From Laguncularia racemosa (lineage: Eukaryota; Streptophyta; Magnoliopsida; Myrtales; Combretaceae), in contig JBBMOL010000039.1 of NCBI GenBank assembly GCA_037954665.1, forward strand, positions 1,984,001 to 2,048,000: 64,000 nt of DNA, in the 5' to 3' direction. Positions 37,401-48,974 of this stretch are shown in pieces; the first letter of the stretch is position 1; each line of letters starts with the position of its first letter. The notes beneath the pieces are model-generated. The model saw nothing but the letters and a program-made list of their open reading frames with translations. It made no database searches and was not told where the DNA came from. The position numbers and the translations under genes were made by a program.

Positions 37401-39743
37401 GGGCTGACTCAGTGAGTTGCTTTATCTATATCTTAGTATAGTATGAAAATGAGCTTCAATATGGTTTAGGTGTGGTTGCTGCCCAATTAGGGAACATATC
37501 CTTGAATGTATCATTTCTGTCAATTTGCTCCATTTCTATTGAAGCATCACATTTCTCATACCTGTACTTTCTGTGAGAACAGCAAATTATTCAGCTTGAT
37601 CTTTCATTTTCCTGGGCATTTGGTGTAAAATGGTCACCAAGTGGCAACACCTTAGCTTATGTAGGTGAGGGTTTTTCTATTTTTACCTGGCTTATGCAGT
37701 CAAAATTCCTTTATAAACTGCTTTTTGTTTTTTGAATTTATTTCCTAAGTTTCCCCATATTTGATGACCTCTTTCCTTTATTGTATTACTTGGTGCTGGA
37801 ACATTTGGAATAATGTTGGCTTCAGAATTTGTTTGCACTTTGTCTCCTGCATGTGATTGGGGTGTTTTGTTCCTGTTTTATGTTGTGCAGGTCACAACTC
37901 TATGGTTTACTTTGTTGATGATGTTGGACCTTCACCTTTAGCACAGAGTGTTGCTTTCCGTGATTTGCCTCTACGTGATGTGGGTCAGCATCCATTCTAG
38001 TTATATGTTCATAGCTTATGTTTCTACTTGGTATTTATCAACTGTGCTAACAAGTTTGCATCTTCCAGGTCTTATTTGTTTCTGAGAGAATGGTGATAGG
38101 TGTGGGATATGATTGTTTGCCAATGGTATTTGCTGCAGATGAAAATCGGATGTGGTATGTGTATGTTTAAAATGTTTCATAAGTTTTCTTCATCCATCTT
38201 CCTGCCATGCCATTTCTTTATGTATTTTACCCTTTGTCAGATCTCTCATTATGTTAGGTGCACTGCTTCCCTCTGAAGATGGAGTGTAGAATAAAATTCA
38301 TTTTATTGAAAACTAGTTTATTTTGGTTGGAGTTGTTAACAGTTGATGCTCAGTTAATTAACCCAAAAAAAATATAAAGAAAAGGAACACAGTTGATAAT
38401 TAATTGCGTGCATTTAAATGTGATTTTTGTTTCATTAAATCTCTCATAATGTGCAATTATTTCTCCAAGCATCAACTCAAAATGTGATCCTTTGAAAAAG
38501 TAATCTAGTTACATTACTTATTGCAAATTTGCAGGAGTTTTGTCAGACTACTTGGGGAAAGGAAGACACCAACTTCTGGTGCAAGATATGGTTCACAGGT
38601 CTGTTCATGGTTCACCTGGTAGACTAGGCTGTTCTTTTTATTTTCATCCTTTTGCAAGGGAAATTAACTTCCTTGAGGGTGATGGACCAAAAAGATTTTT
38701 GATGCCACCTCCTGGTGATAGACTGGATTTACCAGATATTTTTTTAACCTTTGGTAATCACTATCTTTGATGTTATCAGTGGTATAAATCTTCTGGCTGA
38801 TCAAAGATGACCTCTGTAGAGCTGAACTTCCTCTGGTTAAGTGTTTTCTTACAGTGATAAATATCCTTTTTGTGGGGCAGTTCTCTGAAGCATTTGGGAA
38901 ATTTTATGGACAATCGAGGTATGGAGTAAGCAATGATGGTGTTGAACATTCAAGACAACGTGGAGGTGTTCATGAGAACTGTATAAAGTATTTCCACATG
39001 CCTAATACTTTTTAAAGCAAATTTTTCATTTTAGTCTACATAAATTGCTCGCTAAAGCTTTGCCATTTAGAAGCTGTTTTTGTTATTTTGCTTTTAATTT
39101 GACACCTGTATCATCAAGGCTAGACTTGGATTATGCTATATCATGTAGCTATTAATTATTATAGATATAATCATATATAATATTCGGCAATTGTGAAGAT
39201 TGGTCATAAGCTTAAGAGATCGTGGTAACTAGTGAATAGGTAGTGGTGGAAGATAAAGGGGCCAGCATGTGGTTGATGGTTGTGGTTAACCACCTTGGAA
39301 AATGATTTTCCTTTAACATTTGCCATGGTACCACCAACTGTTAATCACTGCCTTTTGCTGCCTGTTACCATGTTGCTATAATATAATTCGACAATAGTAA
39401 AATAGTAGATTACAATCAGTGACAAAAAGACATTAGGAAATTTTTTTTCCTCTAAAATAAAGCACCACAATTGTGCCTATAACCGCAGAAATTGGACTAA
39501 TTGTTTTGTTCTTGTTTCCCTGTGACTGTAGTGGTATTCTGCCACTTAGAGAGGCAGGGATGTCTTCCACAACTCGTTTCAGTACCTCAGGTTTGTAATT
39601 CCCAGACTTTTTGTCTTTCATAATTTAACTGAGCGTAATTTTCTGGTATCCTTTTATGATGCGTCCGTTATATGACAGGGCTGGATGGCAAAGTGGCAAT
39701 TTGGGACTTGGAGAATGAAGAAGACTTAATAGAGTACTTATAG
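31465..39743 (+). CDS. ARPC1: Actin-related protein 2/3 complex subunit 1 (ARPC1, WD40)
   Basis: Fifteen exons, all GT-AG: 31465-31534, 32566-32651, 33782-33858, 34032-34126, 34209-34278, 35202-35271, 36629-36702, 36792-36831, 37583-37664, 37891-37979, 38069-38154, 38535-38598, 38881-38987, 39532-39590 and 39679-39743. The joined frame is open for 377 codons, the usual ARPC1 length. It is a seven-bladed WD40 propeller: blade blocks CHAWSPD, VSGIDWSATSNRIVTVSHDRNSYVWNLEG, LCVQWSP, VAWHPNN, VFSTFIKGVD, FGVKWSPSGNTLAYVGHNS, SFVRLLGE and the closing TSGLDGKVAIWDLEN. ARPC1 binds ARPC4/ARPC5 and Arp2 in the Arp2/3 complex, which nucleates branched actin filaments in the cytoplasm downstream of WAVE/SCAR. 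In plants this affects trichome and pavement-cell shape. The C-terminus (ENEEDLIEYL) is a little shorter than in some relatives. The start was chosen by homology at MAAISVHKFAQCITCHAW, and the ATGGC context suits it. Confidence 0.96.
33471..33505. repeat. Poly(C)-poly(A) tract in ARPC1 intron 2
   Basis: About 15 C followed by about 20 A, preceded by a CCACC-rich stretch (33434-33470). Unusual in an AT-rich intron, and possibly a retroposon tail scar. Confidence 0.85.
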
Positions 39744-41584
39744 GATATTTATCGATTTTTTATATTGTAGAGAAGAGAGGTCCACTAAGAATAGCTTCCA
39801 TACAACTTAGTATACATGGTATATGGTTTTGGTCTTCTCATGTAGTGTAGTGACTTGTGAATTGTTGCTTGTAAATTCACATGCCCTGCAAAAGTATATC
39901 AGCATAATCTCCATTCTCCATTACCTATCGAATGGATTATCCAGTCTTTTTTTTTCTGTTGTAACTCCATTATAATAGGCCTTTTTCTGGGTTATGCTTT
40001 ATAATTGTGAAAGATTCCATTTGGCTTAATCTCTGATTTGAGGATCTTTTGCTTCCTCCTATAAACTTGAATTTTTATCTTCAAAATAATCCACCAAACG
40101 CTGTGTTGTGGTATCTTATATATCTTATTGCTTTCTAGCTGAATTGCAATGTGCTTAATTGATGAGTATTGCTAGTTAAGAGCCTATTTACGTGTTAAAT
40201 ATTAGTAAGTTGGCTAGTTAATGGAGGTCTATATTTGGCTGAGGTCAACATGAATGTGATCAAGCACGGCACCTGTTAATGGCATTGTGGTTTTACTCAA
40301 GAAAACTTGTTTATGGTAATCAATAAACTTATCAGGTTACTGTACAGTCAAAATCTTTTGTTTGGGTTGATTACTAAGACATTTGTAGGGTGCTAAGATG
40401 AATCCCATGAGTATGGGTGTTCAGATAACATTCTGGATAACTAATTATATAACGGGACAGTGGAAGAAGGTAGGAAATTCTACAATGGGGGGGAAAATCT
40501 AATGCTTTTTGATAGAATTGAACACGGGGCCATGTGAGATAAAAATTTCATGTATGGTACTGGGTAGAATAGCTTACCATAAATATGGCGTATTAGAATG
40601 GTTACTTCAGAACTAGGATATTATTTAGATCATTTTGGCTTTCGGATAAAGCAAACTGGATTAGGAGTAGATAGGGTAGAGATTCGATCCTATATATACA
40701 TATTAAAAAGTTTAATTTGAAACCTATTTTATGGAACTACGTAGTATGTAAAATCTATATTTGTTTTAAGTTAAATTATCACTAGCACGATTATGCATCC
40801 ATGATGCAGGTTCTTGAAAAGAATAAAATATAAATGATATGATAAGATATAATCATGTCATTAGAATATTAAGAAACAAAAATTTTGATGTAAGTAGAAT
40901 GATGAAATGTTCATGTAATATAAAACATTAATTCGCATTTTAATTATAGAGCAATGTACCTTTACTAGTGGTAAAATGTAAATAAATAAAAAAGTAAGCT
41001 GAAAATTTTAATTTTATACATTAGAAATGTTTAAAGGAGTATTGAGTCTAGAAATGGATGTATCCGTTTAATATGTATAGATTGATCATTCATATCGAAA
41101 ATCATGATGTTTAAATGTGAATTATTACAAATTTTAATAAGAATAGATAATAATAGGAGAGTAGAATAAACATAATCCATGATATTAAGCTTTATTTGAG
41201 ATTTGAGTTGATAATCTAACTAAGATTTGGTCTACACTGTGGGTTATAAGTTATGTAATGCCGCACCTTTAGATGTTCACTTTACCTATTTCACAACCTA
41301 TACCATTCAATCATCGTACCTAAAAGAAAGTTATATCATTCTTAAAGTAAGAACAAGTTTTTCATAATTTAAAACCTATATCACAAAACATTTTGTACGC
41401 ATTTACATAGCACACCTTCTATTTTACAGCTTATTCTTCTAAGTTCAAATTACGACGTTCTGCTTGATAACCTCCACCTTCTGTAATCAAGGTACAAACT
41501 TCTGCATTACATAAACAAACTAGAATACCTATTTCTTCCATAAGCTCTTGTGAGAGTTGAATATGTATCTATACTTGTACACTT
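39744..41584. other. ARPC1 3' flank and spacer
   Basis: The first few hundred bases keep the mixed composition of a 3' untranslated region. The rest is AT-rich spacer up to the target duplication of the small Gypsy element. No open frame is supportable. Confidence 0.5.
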
Positions 41585-41589
41585 ATACT
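41585..41589. repeat. Target site duplication ATACT (left, small Gypsy)
   Basis: Matches 45726-45730 exactly on the other side of the element. Confidence 0.8.
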
Positions 41590-42395
41590 TGATGTGCCGA
41601 AATCAAGAACAATTCAAACAATCACAAAAACAAATTGCAACAAGTTCCAAATTGAATAACCTAATCTGCTCTGATACCAAATTATGATGTGCCTAATCCC
41701 AAAGCAGAATCAAGCAATCGCAATCCCAATCGACGATTCTCAACAAACAATTCTGAAATCAACAAATAACAAAAACAAGACAAGAACCCTAAACCCTTAC
41801 CAAATATAACGCACTAGTAAGAGAATATTTCTAGCATGGAGTTCTTGATATGACGCACAACAATCTCAATACCGTCACTCTCCACAATCCAAAGAATGAT
41901 AAGAGTATAAGAAAATGAGAGAAAACTCAAGTTTGTATTTTTGAGAATATGTAAGTCTGTTCGTGTTTCCATTACAAAAAGTTATTTCTAGTACAAAGAA
42001 AAACTGGCTCAAAACAACATAAAGCAGCCAGCCTAAAATTGTAAGCTACCTAGGAAAGTCGCTGGCTTTGTGGAGATACACTGTCGGCTTTATAGAGATA
42101 CACCACTGACCTTTATTCCTGCACTGCCGGTTTTTCAAGGTAAGTCGCCAGCTTTGACAACATAAGTTGCCAACTCTTAAGGGTAGCATTCTACGCTTGC
42201 TTTTGGTCATTTAGCATACCCGGTTGTTGTCCCGAAGCACTGACAAAAGTATTTGATTGAAGTTAAAATAATCATGAAAAATAAATGAAGAAATTAAATG
42301 ATTCTCCTCGGGTTCCATCCGATCAAGTAAAACTCTCAATGTAAGGTTCTAGCTTGAGTAAGCAGTCTGGTAATTGAATGGCTTGATTCTCATCA
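41590..42395 (-). repeat. Small Gypsy 3' LTR (composite)
   Basis: 806 bp. It contains near its 3' end an internal LTR-end-like CATCA, TAATT and a tRNA-iMet PBS (41679-41668, TGGTATCAGAGC), then 78 more bases ending at 41590. The outer 95 bp (41590-41684) are therefore leader-like sequence carried inside the LTR. Confidence 0.85.
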
Positions 42396-42399
42396 TCTC

Positions 42400-42830
42400 C
42401 TCAGGCCTGTGGAAGATTTTCCCTCAAATCTAATGGTTCTTCATGACAGTCTTCTAATAGGTAAGATGATAGATCTACAATAATGAATGTAGTAGAAATG
42501 TTGTATTCTCCTTGTAGCTCCACCTTATAAGCATTGTTGTTGATGCGCTTCAAAATCTTGAATGGTCCATTTGCTCTAGGTGAAAATTTCTATGATTTCT
42601 TGTAAGGAAATCTATCCTTATTGCGATGAATTCAAACAAAGTCACCTGGATTGAAAATCTTGGTCTGCCTGTGTTTGTTGCCCTGAAGTCGTTGTTGCTC
42701 TTGAGTCTTCTAAGATGTTCAAAAGCCATTTGATGAAGCTTATAAATCTCCTGTTAACCCTCCACTCCACTCACGTTTTCTTCCAGTTCCTTAAAGCCCC
42801 ACAAATAAGGACTTCTTTTTAGTGATTTTA
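42400..42830 (-). pseudogene. Gypsy integrase C-terminal remnant
   Basis: Broken minus-strand frames match the end of Gypsy integrase, where the family reads (R/K)xDGPFKIL and NDNAYKV: here FSPRANGPFKILKRINNNAYKVEL, then EYNISTTFIIVDL. It is the only part of integrase present, with stops and frameshifts on both sides. Confidence 0.7.
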
Positions 42831-42890
42831 TTGATTTGTCTCTATGCCTCTTGCACCTCAACTAGTGACATAGGATTCAAAACAATTCAC

Positions 42891-44420
42891 TCACCATCCT
42901 TCTAGAACACAGGTGTTCCTAAACCCATCATGCAATACTTTCTTGTCAAATAACAACGGTCTACCAAGTAGTATATTTGATGTGCACATAGGATGAATAT
43001 CACATACAATCTTATCATTATACTTCTCCCCTATGCCAAATGGGACTTTAGCCCTATGAGTAACATATAGACTACCTCGTTCACTCAATCAATGCAACTT
43101 ATATGGTTTAAAATGTGGAGTAGTATCAAATTTCAACTTATTAACTAACGAAGCAGCCACTACATTGGTGCAACTACCACCATCAATAATAAGAGTATAA
43201 AAATTGTCTTAGACCCTACAAGAAATATGAAATAGGTTCTCCCTCTGCTCTTCCTCATTAGCAAGAAAAGTAATCATCACCCTGCATAATATATTGATAG
43301 CCAAATACTGATCGTTCCCTTTGTCTTCATGCGCCTCAGCATCTATATCTCCATAATACTCATTTAGCACTGCTGACAAATCCATTGGCTCATGCATCTC
43401 TTCCTTGTCATCCTTACTCTCCACCTCCATAGCAGTCATCTCTCTTTGGTTTGGACATTAAGCAGTCATATGTCCAAAACCTAAACATTTGAAGCATTGG
43501 ATTTAACGAGTCTTTCCTCCTGACGAACCGGTTGTTATATGTTTATTCTCAATCCCAGCAACTACTTTCCCTTTCTCAAAAATACTTTTCTCCCCCTTAA
43601 CATCTATAACAGTTGCATTCTTTTCCACATTCTTACCAAATCCCCCTTTATCTACATTCTTACTTTCTGAATCGTACGACTTATTAGAGGATCCATACCT
43701 GTTATTCATCGTTCTGTATGGATTTGAACATCTCTATCTTTCAACCTTCAAAGCTAACTGGACAGCCTCATCAAGGGTGTCATATCACTATAACTCCATA
43801 ACACAAGTAATCTCATACTTCAGGTCTGACATAAATCATGCCATTGTCTATTCAAGAGGCTCAATGGCCCCACATCAAATCATCAGTGCTTCAAATTTTT
43901 TGACATACTTGTGCACAGTTTGGCCTCCCTGCCTCAAGGTCTGGAGGTACGTGAATAGTTCATGCTTATAATGCTCTAAAACAAATCTCTTCCTCACGAC
44001 TTGCTTCGTCTCTTGCCAAGTATGGATCTCAACATCACCATCTCTTCTCTTACTAGCCACAATGTTCATTCACCATAAGGCGGCATACCTTGTAAACTCA
44101 ACTGCTGCCAAATGCACTCGAGTATTGTCATTAATTTCATAACACTTGAAAAGTCTTTCCACCTTATCCTCCCAATCAAGATAATCCTCTACAGATCCCC
44201 TTCCAACAAATGAAGACATCTGTAATTTTACATATTCTAAACTGCTAAGTGGCCTGAACTCATAATTAAGATAGAATTCATCCTCAAAATTATCATCTAT
44301 TTCTTCTCGGTAAACGTGGTAATCTCCTCCAACTTGCCTTCCCCTATTTCGTGCTAATGCTTTTTCCCTACGTGCATCATTAATGGTTACCTGAGGTAGG
44401 GGTATGTGCGGATTTGCCAC
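42891..44420 (-). pseudogene. Gypsy gag-protease remnant
   Basis: Gag begins near 44420 (MANPHIPLPQVTINDARRE), with the LSSLEYVKLQMSSFVGRG and EDYLDWEDKVERLFKCYEI blocks. The retrotransposon gag core follows at 44069-43875 (HTWQETKQVVRKRF, LRQGGQTVHKYVKKFEALM). A CCHC knuckle near 43455-43500 reads CFKCLGFGHMTA, then a stop where a residue should be, then C. A protease box near 43150-43170 reads LIIDGGS, and the protease C-terminal ILLGRPLLFD lies near 42950. At least four stops interrupt the frame. Confidence 0.8.
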
Positions 44421-44880
44421 TAGCTGTCAAGGTAATGTCATATGATCCATCCACATTGCTAGATTAGCAACAATGGTGGTTAGATTCTGTAATTGTTCTT
44501 CCAAATTTCTCCTATCACTCACATCACGATGTCCCTAACCTCCTCCTCCAACCTGACTGTTGGCTTCATTCTCAATTCCTCAATTCACACTATCGTTCAA
44601 CATACTTCACTAATTGCAGTCTCAACACAAGAATTCCCAAATCACGATCACACACACACACACATCGGAACATAACCCTAACGTCAACCCTCGTTGAATT
44701 CCCAAATCTCAATTCACATAAATCACAAGACAACCCAAATTCTCAACCCTTATTCAATTCTAATTCAAATCCAATCAACCAATAGCATAATTTATAGTAT
44801 AAACCCTAATTTCAATTCACTATTAACAACCAAGTCACAAGCCTTAATTACAATCACACAAACCCTAATTCTGAACCTTT

Positions 44881-44892
44881 GCTTTGATACCA
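44881..44892 (-). other. Outer primer binding site of the small Gypsy element
   Basis: Minus strand TGGTATCAAAGC, five bases beyond the LTR end at 44898. It differs by one base from the initiator-Met tRNA complement. The internal copy at 44996-44985 is an exact match. Confidence 0.7.
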
Positions 44893-44897
44893 AATTA

Positions 44898-45725
44898 TAA
44901 TGTCCCAAAATCAAGAAAAATTCAAGCAATCACAAAAAACCCAAAAACAAATTGCAACAAGTTCCAAATTGAATAACCTAATCTGCTCTGATACCAAATT
45001 ATGATGTGCCTAATCCCAATGCAGAATCAAGCAATCGCAATCCCAATCGACGATTCTCAACAATCAATTTTGAAATCAACAAATAGCAATAACAAGACAA
45101 AAACCCTAAACCTTTACCAAATATGATACATTAGCAAGAGGATAGTCCTAACACGGAGTTATTGATATGACACACAACAATTTCGATATCGTCACTTGCC
45201 ACAATCTAAAGATTGATAAGAGTATAAGAAAATGAGAGAAAACTCAAGTTTGTATTTATGAAAATATGCAAGTTTGTTCGTGTTTCCATTACAAAAAGGT
45301 ATTTATAGTACAAAGAAAAATTGGCTCAAAACAACATAAAGCAATCGGCCTAAAATTGTAAGTCACCTAGGAAAGTCGCTGGCTTTGTAGAGATACATCG
45401 CCGGCTTTGTAGAGATACACTGCCAACCTTTATGGCCGCCTTTATTCATGTACTGCCGGTTCTTCAAGGTAAGCCGCCAACTTTAACAACATAAGTTGCT
45501 AGCTCTTAAGGGTAACGTTCCATGCTTACTTTGGGTCATTTAGCATACTCGGTTGTTATCTTGAAGCATTAACAAAAGTATTTGATTGAAGTTAAAATAA
45601 TCATGGAAAATAAATGAAGAAACTAGGTGATTCTCCTTGGGTTCCATCTGATTAAGTAGAACTCTCAATGTAAGGTTCTAACTAGAGTAAGCGTTCTAGT
45701 AACTAGAATGGCTTGATTCCCATCA
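44898..45725 (-). repeat. Small Gypsy 5' LTR (composite)
   Basis: 828 bp, direct repeat of 41590-42395. It starts TGATGGGAATCAAGCC on the minus strand. An internal CATCA-TAATT-TGGTATCAGAGC junction lies at about 45006-44985, and the LTR continues 104 bp past that inner end (44898-45001). Confidence 0.85.
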
Positions 45726-45730
45726 ATACT
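45726..45730. repeat. Target site duplication ATACT (right, small Gypsy)
   Basis: Identical to 41585-41589. Confidence 0.8.
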
Positions 45731-47430
45731 TCACATCAGAATAAAAGTTTGCACAAACTTGTTCAAAACCTTAAAGTATGCTAAGCTTTTCATCACAATT
45801 GTCTTGAACATACTTGAAATTGGTTTTACAAGCTTTACACATTATCTTTTCAACAAGAGTATTTCATAACATATACTCTAGTAGCCATAAACATATATAC
45901 AGTCCATAAAAGAGACCATGACAGAAATAACTTAAAGCGGCTTCTAACACTCTCTCATTAAGTCCATGTCTTGAATCAGCCCTCAAACTTGTACTTCGAT
46001 ACTTGAGGTCAGTTCCTTATAGAGCTAAGTGAGCATGAAACAAACAAATAAAATAACAACAAAACCAAGGTACACATATCCAATTATACAATTGATGCTC
46101 AAGTGCAACAATTTCTTGTACAATGCATGGATTCCATGCTAATGCACATGATATACACTAGTACTAGATCTTAAGTGAGCAACACTTAGCAACTCATCCT
46201 AAAGATAATTAGTGGACAACACTTAGCAGCTTAGTTAGAAGAGTCTAGGTGCAATCTATATGTTGTAAAATGAAGTTCCCAAATCTATGTATTTTTATTT
46301 CCTTAGACCAAGTTCTTTAAAAATGTAACCCTGGGTCCTTACATGTCATGCCATGAATGTAGTCAAATACATTATGAAGATGAATCCAAAGTACACAATC
46401 AATAGCAAAGCTTATATATTCAAAGCAAGTTGAGTATTTATATATTTTTTTCTGGGTAAAAAAGGAAAGATTACTCCACTTGTGAATAGTTGAGTATTTA
46501 TATAACTTACAAATATATAACCATTCAATCATGGGAATACCAAGCCGAGAAATCACGCTCGACGGATAACTAAATATACACATCATAGACTATAAAGTCC
46601 AAAGCGCACACGAACCACAACTAAAACATGCAAACTTATTATATATTTAGTTTCTTGCACCAACTCCACATACTAGTAATCTTAATATGCTTCATATAAT
46701 TCAAATCAAACAGCAACATATCAATAATCACAACACAATCAACATTCAAACTCAATTCTCAACCATATATCCCATTACAAATCCTTCTATAAAAACCACA
46801 ATAAGTAATTATATAAGGTTGAACAACCAACAAACGTATGGCCTACAATTTGGGCCATAGTGCATCCCACCACCTCACCAGTAAGATGGATTCAAAAATC
46901 AATTTGCACACATAATATCCCTAAATGCACTTCAATAAGTCATATTTAACAAGTATAACTCACCCAATAAGCTTATCAACTTTTCCTTCTACTTTTTAGT
47001 TTTTAATAATTTATAATTAACTTGTTTCTTATTTAATTTTAACATACTACATATCATTATGATCATTATCAAAAGTACTATTCAAATATATCGAGAAACC
47101 CAAACCTAACTAGCATTGTAATTTGTAAATACAAAAACACCCTTGGATGCAACTCCATTTTACCCTTAAATCATCGTATTCTTAGTATTACCTCCATTTA
47201 CATGTAAATAATCAATTACATGCGATAGTTCCTTGTAATTTCAAAATCTGATCGGCATCTATATTTCAACAAAATATCGGATTGAAGTGATGTAATTCTC
47301 CAATATATTATGAAATTATTTGCAATTTAGAAATTTAGCTAATATACAGAAAGATATCGACTAAATCATGTAATAAATAGCATACGGGTCCGAATTTTTC
47401 ATAAAAAATATTGCAAACTCACAAAAGTAT
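45731..47430. other. Spacer between the two Gypsy elements
   Basis: 1.7 kb with no recognised gene or element. A short direct repeat (GTTGAGTATTTATAT) occurs near 46430-46505. The open frames present are short and unlike known proteins. Confidence 0.5.
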
Positions 47431-47435
47431 ATACT
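47431..47435. repeat. Target site duplication ATACT (left, large Gypsy)
   Basis: Matches 53178-53182 exactly. Confidence 0.85.
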
Positions 47436-47997
47436 TGACGCAGCGCGGAAAGCGAAAACGAAACAAACCCGAATGTAGATTGGTTTCACACAACAACAAA
47501 GAAACACTCTTTGATGCAAACTCTGGTTGCGCACAACTGATAAAGGAGATAATTCTCTCTCGGGTGTATTCAAAATATGATTTAAAACGTAACCCTAGCA
47601 TATCTAACAAAAGAGTATTTATACTTCCCCGTAAAATATCTAAAAGGGGAAAATCTAAGCGTACACGTGGAAATAAATAATGAAATACACGTCTATAACC
47701 TGTCGGATACACGGCCGTGCCTTTAGGCCGTGTATGTTTCTGGGCATGTGTCGAGCACAGTACACGGTCACATACACGGTCGTGTCTCTAAGCCGTGTAT
47801 GATTCTGTGAATGTTTCTGACCGAATACACGGCCGTGTATGGAAGCCGTGTATGTTTCTGTGGAATACTCTGGTCGAATACACGGCCGTGCTTCAGCCCG
47901 TGTGTAGAGGCCGTGTATGCTTCTGTGAGTTCCTTCCAATCACTACACGGCCGTGTGACAAGCCGTGTGTCAGCCCGTGTCTCTTGTATCTCCATCA
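47436..47997 (-). repeat. Large Gypsy 3' LTR
   Basis: 562 bp. It differs from the 5' LTR by 11 substitutions by my count, all transitions, and by two short indels near 47456-47493. Its U3 part holds the palindromic repeat block at 47707-47990. Confidence 0.95.
47707..47990. repeat. CpG-rich palindromic repeats in Gypsy U3 (3' LTR copy)
   Basis: About five degenerate units of 50-65 bp, most built on the palindrome ACACGGCCGTGT followed by a spaced GCCGTGTATG-TTTCTGTG motif. It is far more GC- and CpG-rich than anything nearby. It sits at the start of the LTR in element orientation, where enhancers and promoters lie. Function is unknown. Confidence 0.85.
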
Positions 47998-48974
47998 TTC
48001 TCTCCCACCAATGGAGAACTCGATCCTGAGTTCTCGTCAGGATATAAAGGCGTATCATCGAAATGAAAAGGTAATAAGTCCGCAACATTAAAAGTATAAG
48101 AAATATTCATATCTTCCGGAAGTTGTACGACATATGCGTTGTCATTTATCTTATGCACAACTTCATAAGGTCCGTACTTCTTGGGTTGAAGTTTCCCATA
48201 TTTACCTACAGGAAAACGTTCTCTTCGGAGGTAAACCATTACCGGATCGCCCACGGCAAAGAGTTTCTTCCGCCTATGCTTATCTGCAGCCCCTTTGTAT
48301 CTGGTATTGGATTCCTCTATCTTGCGTTTAACTTCCTCGGCAGTGGTTTGGTGTTGTTCCGCCATATGTTTAGCAGCCACATTCCCCACCATATCCTTAG
48401 GTAATTTGATCAAGTCCAGCGCATGTTGTGGTGTCTTGGTGTATACCACCGAGAACGGTGACCTCCCAATAGTTCAATGGACGGAACTATTGTAAGCGAA
48501 TTTAGCTTGAGCCAATGCTTGATCCCACTGTCCCGGCTTCTCACAGCAAATACTTCTGATGAGGTTTCCGAGGGTCCTGTTAGTCACTTCGGTTTGACCA
48601 TCGGTTTGAGGATGAGCGGTACTGCTATAATTCAGGGACGAATCAAACATATACCAGAGCGTCTTCCAAAAGTGACTAAGGAATTTGCTATCTCTGTCGG
48701 AAGTGATGGACTTTGGGACTCCATGCAACCGCACCACTTCCTTGAAGAATAACCGCGCAATAGCCCGTGCATCGGCGATCTTCCTGCAGGGAATAAAATG
48801 AGCCATCTTGGAAAACCTGTCAACTACAACAAACACAGAGTCAACACCTCGCTGGGTACGAGGTAAACCAAGTATAAAGTCCATCAACAAGTCCTCCCAA
48901 ATGTTTGACGGCACTGGAAGAGGGGTATATAGGCCAGTGTTTTGGGATTGCCCCTTAGACACCTGGCAAATGTA
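47970..48974 (-). pseudogene. Gypsy integrase
   Basis: Two open stretches (48962-48474 and 48449-47970), parted by a stop near 48470. The core shows the first Asp in LLMDFILGLP, the second in ITSDRDSKF and the Glu in HPQTDGQTEVTNR, so the catalytic D-D-E triad is intact. The C-terminal part has KYGPYEVVHKINDNAYVVQL and FNVADLLPFHF, after which the protein ends in an acidic tail a few codons inside the LTR, with no chromodomain. A stop at 48975-48977 sits in the HHCC zinc-finger region, apparently in place of its first Cys. Confidence 0.85.

Larger units (their letters stand above)
41590..45725 (-). mobile_element. Internally deleted Ty3/Gypsy retrotransposon with composite LTRs
   Basis: 4.1 kb, bounded by roughly 0.8-kb LTRs (41590-42395 and 44898-45725) with TG...CA ends and a perfect ATACT target duplication. 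On the minus strand the order is 5' LTR, PBS (44892-44881), gag, CCHC knuckle, protease start, then directly an integrase C-terminal piece, a PPT-like purine run (42404-42396, CTGAGGAGA) and 3' LTR. The whole RT-RNase H-integrase core is missing between about 42830 and 42891, so the element depended on enzymes from elsewhere. Coding remnants hold several stops. Confidence 0.88.
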
